From Bacteroidales bacterium UBA4333 (GTDB lineage: Bacteria; Bacteroidota; Bacteroidia; Bacteroidales; Paludibacteraceae), in NCBI GenBank assembly GCA_002394335.1, contig DGTP01000013.1, positions 1 through 64,000 of the forward strand: a stretch of DNA of 64,000 bases, in the 5' to 3' direction. Under the pieces are notes generated by a model, which saw nothing but the letters and a program-made list of their open reading frames with translations, had not been told where the DNA came from and made no database searches. Below, in pieces: positions 29,759 to 37,131 of the stretch. Position 1 is the first letter of the stretch. Each line of letters starts with the position of its first letter. Position numbers and translations under genes: made by a program.

Positions 29759-31321
29759 CTATATACTATACACACACGCAACCGCCAGCGCGGCATTAAT
29801 TCCGTCAAGTGCGGAGGAGGTAATCCCTCCGGCATAGCCGGCACCTTCGCCGCAGGGGTAGAGCCACGGATGGGAGACCGACTGCATGGTTTCGCGGTCG
29901 CGTACAATCCGTACCGGACTGGAACTGCGGCTCTCTACGCCTACGATGACCGCCTCGTTGGTGAGGAAACCGGGGTACTTGCGGTCAAAATCCCGAAAAC
30001 CCTGTTGGAGTCTCGGACCTATATGTGGCGGCAGCCATTGGTCAAGACGGCTTGAAACCAATCCCGGCAGATAGCTGCACGGGGGCAGATCCAGGCTCGC
30101 TTTGCCCTCCACGAAATCGCGTAAGCGCTGTGCAGGAGCGGATATAAGACCAGACCGCTTCGCTGTAGGATCGCTTCGCTGTAGGACCGCTGGCGCTGTA
30201 GGACCGCTGCGCTGTAAGACCGCTTCGCTGTAGGATTGGCGTTCCAACTGTTCCTGAAAGAGCAGTCCGCGGAGGGGATCGGTGCCTTCTGTGTCTTCGG
30301 GGCGGATCTCCACCACCATTCCTGAGTTGGCGTACGGCGAGTTGCGGTGCGAAGCCGACATTCCGTTGACCACGCAAAGTCCTTCCTCGCTGCCTGCCGG
30401 CACTATATGTCCGCCGGGACACATGCAGAACGAATAGACGCCTCTGCCGTCCACTTGCGTCACCAGACTATAGGAGGCGTTGCCGATATATTTGACGAGT
30501 TCCGCCTGCGCGGAGGCGTCGGTACGGTGGTACATGAGCCGGTTGATCAGTGCCTGCGGATGCTCGACACGCACACCCATCGCAAACCCTTTGGTCTCCA
30601 TCGCTACGCCTTCGCGGGCAAGCATCCGGTAGGTGTCGTGCGCCGAATGACCGATAGCCAGAATGACCGGAGTAGGCGCTGACAGATCTTTCAAGCTGTC
30701 GATTTTTGTTTCAAAATGTATCTCGCCACCATGGGCAAGGATGAACTCGCGCATGCGGCGGATGATAGACGGCAGACGGTCGCTGCCGATGTGTGCGTGG
30801 GTCTCGTAGAGCACGCGGTCGGATGCGCCGAAATAATGGAAGATCTCCATGACCCGCTGCATGTTACCGCGTTTCTTGGAGCGCGAGAAGAGTTTGCCGT
30901 CGGAGAACGTACCGGCACCGCCTTCGCCGAAACAGTAGTTCGACTCGGGGTTGAGTCCGAGGTTGCGGTTGAGAAGAGCGATATCTTTCTTGCGCTCGCT
31001 CACCTCTTTGCCGCGCTCGAAGACAATGGGTTTAATGCCGTGCTCTATGAGGGTGATCGCCGCAAAGAGTCCTGCCGGTCCGGCACCGATGATAAAGGCT
31101 TTCTTATTCTCCGTGAGGGGAGGGAAGGGAAGGGGAAAAGGGGAAGGCGTCTCAGCCAGAGGGGAGGAGAGGGGGATATACCGCCCTTGTTCGTCAGCCA
31201 ATAAGGTAAGATGCACTTTCAGCTCGCGCTGACGTGCATCTACCGATTTCTTCACTACGCGGAACTGTTGTTCCAGTTCGTAGGCTTGTTTGGGCGAAAC
31301 TATCCGCTGAACCTCCGTCAT
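29759..31321 (-). CDS. FAD-dependent dehydrogenase (COG2509-like) carrying an in-frame repeat array
   Basis: A 520-residue flavoprotein. The Rossmann FAD loop is FIIGAGPAGLFAAITLIEHG near residues 75-95, followed by GEGGAGTFSDGKLFSR, CMCPGGHIV, and near the C-terminus LYPCGEGAGYAGGITSSALD, all typical of the uncharacterised COG2509 family. Two segments are foreign to the usual pattern: a Pro/Ser-rich stretch near residues 52-70, and near residues 363-389 an insert encoded by five tandem 16-17-nt repeat units (30154-30234) just before the conserved APAQRLRDF. The natural substrate is unknown. It lies between recA and tcdA with short gaps. Confidence 0.85.
   Translation of the reverse strand: MTEVQRIVSPKQAYELEQQFRVVKKSVDARQRELKVHLTLLADEQGRYIPLSSPLAETPSPFPLPFPPLTENKKAFIIGAGPAGLFAAITLIEHGIKPIVFERGKEVSERKKDIALLNRNLGLNPESNYCFGEGGAGTFSDGKLFSRSKKRGNMQRVMEIFHYFGASDRVLYETHAHIGSDRLPSIIRRMREFILAHGGEIHFETKIDSLKDLSAPTPVILAIGHSAHDTYRMLAREGVAMETKGFAMGVRVEHPQALINRLMYHRTDASAQAELVKYIGNASYSLVTQVDGRGVYSFCMCPGGHIVPAGSEEGLCVVNGMSASHRNSPYANSGMVVEIRPEDTEGTDPLRGLLFQEQLERQSYSEAVLQRSGPTAPAVLQRSDPTAKRSGLISAPAQRLRDFVEGKASLDLPPCSYLPGLVSSRLDQWLPPHIGPRLQQGFRDFDRKYPGFLTNEAVIVGVESRSSSPVRIVRDRETMQSVSHPWLYPCGEGAGYAGGITSSALDGINAALAVACVYSI
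30154..30234 (-). repeat. Five tandem 16/17-nt units inside a coding region
   Basis: Minus-strand units CCTACAGCGAAGCGGT, CTTACAGCGCAGCGGT, CCTACAGCGCCAGCGGT (17 nt), CCTACAGCGAAGCGAT and CCTACAGCGAAGCGGT. The total is exactly 81 nt, or 27 codons. Confidence 0.93.
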
Positions 31322-31335
31322 CCGGTGCTGATTGA

Positions 31336-32355
31336 TTAGTTCTTGTTCTCAGCGCCTTTGACGGCTTCCATGATCTTCTGCTCGATTTCGGCTTGCAGTT
31401 CGGGGTTGTCACGCAGGACAGCCTTGGTGGCGTCGCGTCCCTGCGCCAGTTTACTGTCGCCGTAGCTGTAGAAACTGCCGGATTTCTTGAGGATCTCGTA
31501 CTGCACACCCAAGTCCACCAGTTCGCCCACTTTGGATATACCTTCGTTGAACATGAGGTCGAACTCCGCTTTCTTGAACGGCGGTGCCACTTTGTTCTTC
31601 ACCACTTTCACGCGGATCTGGTTGCCCTGTACCTCGTCGCCGTTCTTGATCTGTCCGATCTTGCGGATGTCAAGGCGCACGGAGGCGTAGAACTTGAGGG
31701 CGTTACCGCCGGTTGTTGTCTCGGGGTTGCCGAACATGACACCGATCTTCTCGCGAAGCTGGTTGATGAAGATGCAGGTGGTCTGCGTCTTGTTGATGGT
31801 AGCGGTCAGTTTGCGGAGTGCCTGGGACATGAGTCGTGCCTGCAGACCGACTTTGTTGTCGCCCATCTCGCCGTCGATCTCGGCTTTCGGAGTGAGGGCT
31901 GCTACCGAGTCGATTACCACGAGGTCCACAGCCGAACTGCGGATTAACTCGTCGGCGATAGCCAGTGCCTGCTCTCCTGAGTCGGGCTGTGCGATAAGCA
32001 GGTTATCGACATCCACACCCAGTTTCTCGGCATAAAAGCGGTCGAACGCGTGCTCGGCGTCGATGATAGCCGCAATGCCGCCCTGGCGCTGGGTCTCCAC
32101 CATCGCGTGGATAGCCAGAGTGGTCTTACCCGAAGACTCGGGGCCGTATATCTCTATCACTCGTCCGCGAGGGTAGCCGCCTACGCCCAGAGCAAGGTTC
32201 AGACCCACCGAACCCGTCGAGATAACAGGGACATCTTCGATCTTGTCGTCACCCAGTTTCATGATAGCACCTTTGCCGAAGTCCTTGTCGATCTTCTGCA
32301 TCGCCATTTGCAGCGCTTTAAGCTTCTCTGCAGAGGGTTGTTTTTTCTCTTCCAT
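31336..32355 (-). CDS. recA: Recombinase A
   Basis: A 339-residue RecA, the strand-exchange protein of homologous recombination and SOS signalling. The Walker A loop is GPESSGKTTLA near residues 60-72, with EHAFDRFYAEKLGVDVDNLL, SVAALTPKAEIDGEMGD (L1 region) and FINQLREKIGVMFGNPETTT (Walker B and L2). The frame extends to 32412, but MEEKKQPSAEKLKALQMAMQ is the family start. It lies downstream of the coiled-coil membrane protein (43-nt gap) and 14 nt before the FAD gene. No LexA box was recognised. Confidence 0.98.
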   Translation of the reverse strand: MEEKKQPSAEKLKALQMAMQKIDKDFGKGAIMKLGDDKIEDVPVISTGSVGLNLALGVGGYPRGRVIEIYGPESSGKTTLAIHAMVETQRQGGIAAIIDAEHAFDRFYAEKLGVDVDNLLIAQPDSGEQALAIADELIRSSAVDLVVIDSVAALTPKAEIDGEMGDNKVGLQARLMSQALRKLTATINKTQTTCIFINQLREKIGVMFGNPETTTGGNALKFYASVRLDIRKIGQIKNGDEVQGNQIRVKVVKNKVAPPFKKAEFDLMFNEGISKVGELVDLGVQYEILKKSGSFYSYGDSKLAQGRDATKAVLRDNPELQAEIEQKIMEAVKGAENKN

Positions 32356-32398
32356 AATATGAATGTATTTAGTTGTTTGCTTTCTCTTGCCGGGGGCA

Positions 32399-33328
32399 TT
32401 AGTCCAGTACAAAAGAGTACTGTCCTATCAGACTGCCGTCGGCGAAAAACTCCACGCGGTAGGTGCCCTCTTGCGGTTCTTCGGCGAGAGGCCAGAACAG
32501 CGTGCCGTTGTAGATCTCGCCGGCGTACTCTATCTCCTGTTTGAGCGAGTAGGGCACTTCGCCGTCCTCGAAGGCGAACACCTTGCCTTCCGACTCGCCG
32601 AGGAGCTGGTCGGACGGAGAAGTGAGACGCATGTAGATGGTCTTCATTCCCGGCTCGGCGGTAATGTTTTTGCCGATGGTGTAGTCCAGTTGCAGTTTGA
32701 CGGTTTTGCGCAGGTACTTGGTCTTCTTGTCGCGCTTGTTGAGCGGTGTCATCTGGAAGTGTGTCACATCCAATTGCTTGGCGCGGTTGACGGTCTGGCT
32801 CAGCTGCTCGTTCTGGTTGGAGAGCGACTTGTTGCGGTCGCGTATCTGGCGGTTTTCTTCTTTCACTTGCTCGTTTTCGACGGTCAGTTGCTGGTTTTGG
32901 GTGTTGAGTTCGTCGATCTGACGGATATACCCCATGATCAGTTCGCGAACGGCTGCCAGTTCTTTGAGCAACTCATTTATTCGCGCCTTGTCGTTCGAGT
33001 TCTCGCGTTTGAGTTTCTTGATCTCGTTAACGAGGTCTTTGGCGTGCTCCGTCTGCTGGTCGAGCAGGTTCTGGAGCGAGTCGTTGTCCACCTTCAGGTG
33101 TTCGAAGGTCTGTAGTTGTTCGTCCAATGCGTGTTCGTCATCGAAGCGGAGGACGGCCTGTCCCTGCTCGAAGTTCATCTGCTCGTTGAGGTTGAATATC
33201 TCGCGCTCCTGTTCTGCATTGGCTTTGCGCAGATGGTTCAGCGACACTAAGAGGGCGATGACTGCACCGATAGCTACGACACATACTGCCGAGACTACGA
33301 GTACTATGGTTTTCGTTTTTTTATCCAT
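32399..33328 (-). CDS. Single-pass membrane coiled-coil protein
   Basis: A 309-residue protein. A transmembrane segment at residues 8-28 (IVLVVSAVCVVAIGAVIALL) is followed by a long coiled coil at about 33-185 with heptads rich in Leu, Glu, Asn and Gln. A beta-rich C-terminal domain at about 190-309 follows (VKLQLDYTIGKN, GTYRVEFFADGSLIGQYSFV). The topology suggests an envelope protein projecting into the periplasm. It overlaps the murF stop by one base (TAATG). The neighbourhood is envelope biogenesis, but the function was not recognised. Confidence 0.8.
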   Translation of the reverse strand: MDKKTKTIVLVVSAVCVVAIGAVIALLVSLNHLRKANAEQEREIFNLNEQMNFEQGQAVLRFDDEHALDEQLQTFEHLKVDNDSLQNLLDQQTEHAKDLVNEIKKLKRENSNDKARINELLKELAAVRELIMGYIRQIDELNTQNQQLTVENEQVKEENRQIRDRNKSLSNQNEQLSQTVNRAKQLDVTHFQMTPLNKRDKKTKYLRKTVKLQLDYTIGKNITAEPGMKTIYMRLTSPSDQLLGESEGKVFAFEDGEVPYSLKQEIEYAGEIYNGTLFWPLAEEPQEGTYRVEFFADGSLIGQYSFVLD

Positions 33329-34569
33329 TATAAGTAAGGAATTACTTTCTCTAATTGGTTACTCCGTGAGCCTTTCAGCAGTATCCGGTAGCCCTTGAGG
33401 GGTGTCTGCCGGAGGTGTTCACAGAGGGAATTGACATTATCAAAAATGGTGTACGGGGCGGTGGTGTCTTGGTATTCTTCGCCTACCAGATAGACCAAGT
33501 CCGCCTTGCGCTCCAATAACATATTCACGATATTCTGGTGCTCCAAATGGCTGTACTCGCCCAGTTCCCGCATTGCTCCGAGAATATAGCAGTCCTTGGT
33601 ATTTGCTCCTTGGTCACAGGGCACTTTCCCGAACGCCTCTATCGCCGCCGTCATCGATGTCGGGTTGGCGTTATAGGCATCCACTACCACGGTGTTGTGC
33701 TCCGTCTGCATGAGCTGCGAGCGGTTGTTGGAGGGCACATAGGCGCGGATCGCCGCCAAGGCATCCTCACGGCTCACTCCGAAATACTCCCCGACGCAGA
33801 TCGCTGCAGATATATTCTCTGCATTGTAGCCGCCTACGAGGTGGGTTCCGTCCGGCATTGTTCCCGTCTGATATAGGATGGTAGGCAAATCCCCCGCCAT
33901 TTGGGCAAGGTAGGGATTATCACTATTTCGGAAACACGTTCCTCCGTGCGCACGAAGCCAATCGTACAACTCCGCCTTGGTTCGCATAACGCCTTCGAAC
34001 GAACCGAAACCCTGCAAATGTGCCCGGCCTACATTGGTGATCAGACCGTAATTCGGTTCGGCTATCTCCACCAGCTCTTTGATATCGCCGGGGTGGGAGG
34101 CTCCCATCTCTACGATAGCTATCTCGTGCGCGCGCGTTATTTGTAATAAGGTGAGCGGCACGCCGATCTGGTTGTTGAGGTTACCTTGGGTGTAGTGCAG
34201 CCGGTATTTGCGGGAGAGCACGGCGGCGCAGAGCTCTTTGGTGGTGGTCTTGCCGTTGGTGCCGGTTATTCCGAGAATAGGAATACCCAACTCCCTCCGC
34301 CATGCACGTGCCAGGTCTTGCAGTGCCGTCAGGGTGTTCTCTACGCGGATGAGTCGTCCGCTGTAGTCCTTGGTCTGGGAGCAAGTCAGCGGCAGATCGG
34401 TGTCCACTACGGCGTATTCGGCGCCTAACTCCAGCGCCTGGGCGGCGAACATGTTGCCGTCAAACCGCTCGCCGTGCAAGGCAAAATACACGCAACCCTT
34501 TGGCAGGTTGCGTGTGTCGGTTGAAACCGAGAGCGAGTCTTTATTTTTTATTAGGAAGCTCCAATCCAT
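33328..34569 (-). CDS. murF: UDP-MurNAc-tripeptide D-Ala-D-Ala ligase
   Basis: A 413-residue ATP-dependent ligase that adds D-Ala-D-Ala to the peptidoglycan precursor in the cytoplasm. The ATP loop is ILGITGTNGKTTTKEL near residues 97-112, then EMGASHPGDIKELVEIAEPN and VVVDAYNANPTSMTAAIEAF. Between that motif and ILGAMRELGEYS lies an extra segment, VPCDQGANTKD, whose DNA (33592-33624) matches a dispersed repeat. Slightly short for the family. Its start lies inside the end of the MFS gene, overlapping by 29 nt. Confidence 0.94.
   Translation of the reverse strand: MDWSFLIKNKDSLSVSTDTRNLPKGCVYFALHGERFDGNMFAAQALELGAEYAVVDTDLPLTCSQTKDYSGRLIRVENTLTALQDLARAWRRELGIPILGITGTNGKTTTKELCAAVLSRKYRLHYTQGNLNNQIGVPLTLLQITRAHEIAIVEMGASHPGDIKELVEIAEPNYGLITNVGRAHLQGFGSFEGVMRTKAELYDWLRAHGGTCFRNSDNPYLAQMAGDLPTILYQTGTMPDGTHLVGGYNAENISAAICVGEYFGVSREDALAAIRAYVPSNNRSQLMQTEHNTVVVDAYNANPTSMTAAIEAFGKVPCDQGANTKDCYILGAMRELGEYSHLEHQNIVNMLLERKADLVYLVGEEYQDTTAPYTIFDNVNSLCEHLRQTPLKGYRILLKGSRSNQLEKVIPYL
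33592..33624 (-). repeat. Dispersed repeat inside murF
   Basis: Minus-strand GTGACCAAGG, six bases, TACCAAGG. The same arrangement occurs in the C-terminal linker of the gene at 18764 (about 18834-18866). Confidence 0.7.
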
Positions 34570-35911
34570 AGTTTTTCTTTTTGTCTTCTACTTTGAGGGC
34601 GAGACTGAGCAGGAATGCCAGTACGCCGAAGGATGCAAAGACGATCATCGGCACAAGGTATCCGTTGGTGGCTACGCGCAGTTTGCCGATCAGCAGCGGC
34701 ACGAGGCAGAGACCGATATTCTGTACCCAGAAGATAAGGCAGTACGCCGAGCCTAAGACCTTCTCGTCGATGATCTTCGGCACCGAAGGCCACATGGATG
34801 CCGGTACAAGCGAGAAGCTCACACCGAGCACCAGGATGGTGATCAGTGCCAAGGCCTTGGACGGGTAGAGCGGCAGTACGAAGGCGAACACCGAGTGGCA
34901 GATGATCATGATCACTGCACCGACGAGCATCATCGTAGCCCCTTTCCCCTTGTAGTCGATAAACGCACCCAGGAAAGGCGTCAGCACCATTGCCAGGATC
35001 GGGAACCACTTGAACAGACCGGCGGCTTCGGCATTGCCGATAGAGAGGGTTTCCTCCAGGAAATTGGTGGCAAAACGCTGGAAGGGGAAGATGGCCGAGT
35101 AGTAAAGGACGCACAACAGGGCGATGATCCAGAACATCTTCGAGCGGAAGATCTGTCCCAGGTCGGATACATGGAACTCGTCTTCAGGATCTTTCTCTGC
35201 GGTAGCCTCACCGATGGCGACGAGCTGGTTGTCGAACCTGGTGTCCATGATGGTGAACACAAAGAAGTTGAGCAGACCGATGATCAGCAACAGCGTAGCG
35301 AAGAGCAGGGGGGCTGTCACGGAGTTGGTGCCGTCGATGGCGAACTTCGCGCTGAAGATCGGCGAGAGCCACATGGCGGCGAACACTCCAAGACGGGCGA
35401 TAGCCATCTCCAAACCCATGGCAAGAGCCATCTCTTTGCCCTTGAACCATTTGGCAAGGATCTTGCTCACCGTCGTACCTGCCATCTCGCAACCGCAGCC
35501 GAAGATCATAAATCCGAACATCGCTATCTTGGCGCTGCCGGGCATCGAAGGCCACCACGAGTTGAGCCAGCCCACCGTATTGGCGTCCGCCCAGGAGATT
35601 CCCCAGTACTTGATTGCGGCACCGATCACCATGAGGCTTGCGGAAAGCAGTCCGGTGAAACGGACACCCATCTTGTCGAGGATAATACCCGCGAGGATCA
35701 GGAAACCGAACACATTAAGCAGATACTCGCCCGCCGCATAGGTGCCGAAGACACCTTGGTCCCATCCTAATGTGTCGTTGAGGAGGGATGCCAGAGGCGA
35801 AAGGATATCTACGAACATGTAGGCGAAGAACATCATCGACGCCACAAGGATCAGCACCGCCCAGCGTGCTATCACACTGTCACGAAGCGTTTGTTGGATT
35901 TTTTCTACCAT
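34541..35911 (-). CDS. Major facilitator superfamily transporter
   Basis: A 456-residue inner-membrane carrier with about 12 hydrophobic helices. Examples are WAVLILVASMMFFAYMFVDI near residue 18 and MFWIIALLCVLYYSAIFPFQ in the second half, with the central cytoplasmic loop around 215-255 (DNQLVAIGEATAEKDPED). The G-x-x-x-D segment LILAGIILDKMGVRFTG is the MFS loop 2-3 signature. The sequence resembles the MFSD1-like group, but the substrate cannot be read. It overlaps murF (29 nt) and a possible small ORF upstream (32 nt), so it belongs to the operon. Confidence 0.88.
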   Translation of the reverse strand: MVEKIQQTLRDSVIARWAVLILVASMMFFAYMFVDILSPLASLLNDTLGWDQGVFGTYAAGEYLLNVFGFLILAGIILDKMGVRFTGLLSASLMVIGAAIKYWGISWADANTVGWLNSWWPSMPGSAKIAMFGFMIFGCGCEMAGTTVSKILAKWFKGKEMALAMGLEMAIARLGVFAAMWLSPIFSAKFAIDGTNSVTAPLLFATLLLIIGLLNFFVFTIMDTRFDNQLVAIGEATAEKDPEDEFHVSDLGQIFRSKMFWIIALLCVLYYSAIFPFQRFATNFLEETLSIGNAEAAGLFKWFPILAMVLTPFLGAFIDYKGKGATMMLVGAVIMIICHSVFAFVLPLYPSKALALITILVLGVSFSLVPASMWPSVPKIIDEKVLGSAYCLIFWVQNIGLCLVPLLIGKLRVATNGYLVPMIVFASFGVLAFLLSLALKVEDKKKNYGLELPNKK

Positions 35912-36002
35912 AGTTGTAAGAATAAGAGTTTTTTTTCTTTAGCCACTCTGCCTTTTTCTTCTCGTATTCGGCATAATGGTTTTCCAGATAGCCGTCAGCC
36001 AT
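35880..36002 (-). CDS. Possible 40-residue small protein
   Basis: The frame reads MADGYLENHYAEYEKKKAEW, then LKKKNSYSYNYGRKNPTNAS. It is highly charged and probably helical, without a signal peptide. It starts 5 nt after the ompH stop and overlaps the first 32 nt of the MFS gene. Small ORFs with a similar MADxYLE opening occur in Bacteroidales, as far as I recall, often misnamed dehydrogenase. Support is context and recognition only. The overlap with the MFS start could mean translational coupling. Confidence 0.45.
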   Translation of the reverse strand: MADGYLENHYAEYEKKKAEWLKKKNSYSYNYGRKNPTNAS

Positions 36003-36007
36003 GATGT

Positions 36008-36499
36008 TTATTTGAGACCAAGAGCTTTCTTTACGCCCGGAGTAATATCCACCGCATCTTTGCCGGTGTAGAGCATTACCTGCTGGTCGAGTACATACGA
36101 CAGACCTTTGGCTTTGGCTTCCGCCTCGATGGCTTTATAGACCTTCTCCTGGATCGGTTGCATCAGTTTGGCCTGCTGCTCGCTCAGTGACTGGCGGGAG
36201 AGTTCTGCAAACTTCTGGATACGGCTGTCGAGGTCTTGGAGCTCGAGCAGTTGTTTGTTGCGCTCGGCTTCACCCAGCATGTTGGCTTTGTCCTGGAAAG
36301 CTTTGTATTTCTCCTGCAACTCCTGTTGCATTGCTTCCATCTCTTTCTTGTACTCTGCCTCGGATGCCTCCAGAGTCTTTTGTGCCTCGGTCAGCTCAGG
36401 CATGGCTGCCATGATCTCAGAGGAATTAACGTGGCCGATTTTCTGCGCCATAGCCATCATCGGCAATACCAGCGCTAATGCTAAAAATAGTTTTTTCAT
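36008..36499 (-). CDS. Skp/OmpH-family periplasmic chaperone, copy 2
   Basis: A 163-residue protein with a signal peptide (MKKLFLALALVLPMMAMA). The mature part begins QKIGHVNSSEIMAAMPELTE, the usual Skp beta strand, followed by a long charged helical hairpin (EASEAEYKKEMEAMQQEL to LMQPIQEKVYKAIEAEA) and the C-terminal YVLDQQVMLY strand. Skp-like trimers keep outer-membrane proteins unfolded on the way to the Bam complex. It lies downstream of a second copy and of bamA in the same direction. Confidence 0.93.
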   Translation of the reverse strand: MKKLFLALALVLPMMAMAQKIGHVNSSEIMAAMPELTEAQKTLEASEAEYKKEMEAMQQELQEKYKAFQDKANMLGEAERNKQLLELQDLDSRIQKFAELSRQSLSEQQAKLMQPIQEKVYKAIEAEAKAKGLSYVLDQQVMLYTGKDAVDITPGVKKALGLK

Positions 36500-36560
36500 A
36501 ATGATTATTGATGTTTTTATTGTTTGTTCACTCGGTGTGTAGCAATTATAGTGCCAAAGT

Positions 36561-37091
36561 TTATTTGGCGCCTAATTTTTGGAGCACTTGGTCGGATATA
36601 TCCAGTTTGGAGGACATGTAGATGAGTGCGGGGTCGGCGGAGCGGTCTTTGACAACGTCGATGTGTTTCTCCTCGGCGAGCCCCTGGATAGCCGTGTAGA
36701 TCTCGTCCTGGATTGGTTTGATGAGTGCTTCGCGTTTCTTGTAGTACTCGCCGTCTTTGCCGAAATACTGGCGTTTGAGCGTGACTACCTCCTGCTCTTT
36801 TTTCACGATCTCTTCCTCGCGGCGGCGGCGCATCTCTTCGGTCAGGAAGATCTGTTCCGTCTGGTAGTTCTGGGTGAGGATCCGTGCATCCTGTTCAGCC
36901 GCTTCAACCTCTTTCTGCCATCGTTTGGAGAGCATCGCCAGCTGGTCGTTGGCGGTCTCGTACTGCGGCAGGTTTTTAAGAATGTACTGCATGTCGATGT
37001 ATGCCACCGACTGATCTTTGGCAGCCATCGTTCCGCAACATAGCAGGGCTGCTATTAGCAATGAGTAATGAATAACGGATATTCTTTTCAT
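36561..37091 (-). CDS. Skp/OmpH-family periplasmic chaperone, copy 1
   Basis: A 176-residue protein with an N-terminal export signal (ISVIHYSLLIAALLCCGTMA) and the Skp pattern: VAYIDMQYILKNLPQYETAN, then a long Glu/Lys/Arg-rich helical arm (EEMRRRREEEIVKKEQEVVT), then IQDEIYTAIQGLAEEKHIDV. It lies directly after bamA (40-nt gap) and before the second copy. The two are clearly diverged from each other, so their client sets may differ. Confidence 0.92.
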   Translation of the reverse strand: MKRISVIHYSLLIAALLCCGTMAAKDQSVAYIDMQYILKNLPQYETANDQLAMLSKRWQKEVEAAEQDARILTQNYQTEQIFLTEEMRRRREEEIVKKEQEVVTLKRQYFGKDGEYYKKREALIKPIQDEIYTAIQGLAEEKHIDVVKDRSADPALIYMSSKLDISDQVLQKLGAK

Positions 37092-37131
37092 ATATTGTCT
37101 TTATATATTTCTTTCAACTCTCAACTTTCAA

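Noticed and set aside
29740..29907. N-terminal extension of tcdA
   Set aside because: It overlaps the FAD gene on the same strand and is not TcdA-like; the family start is at 29739.
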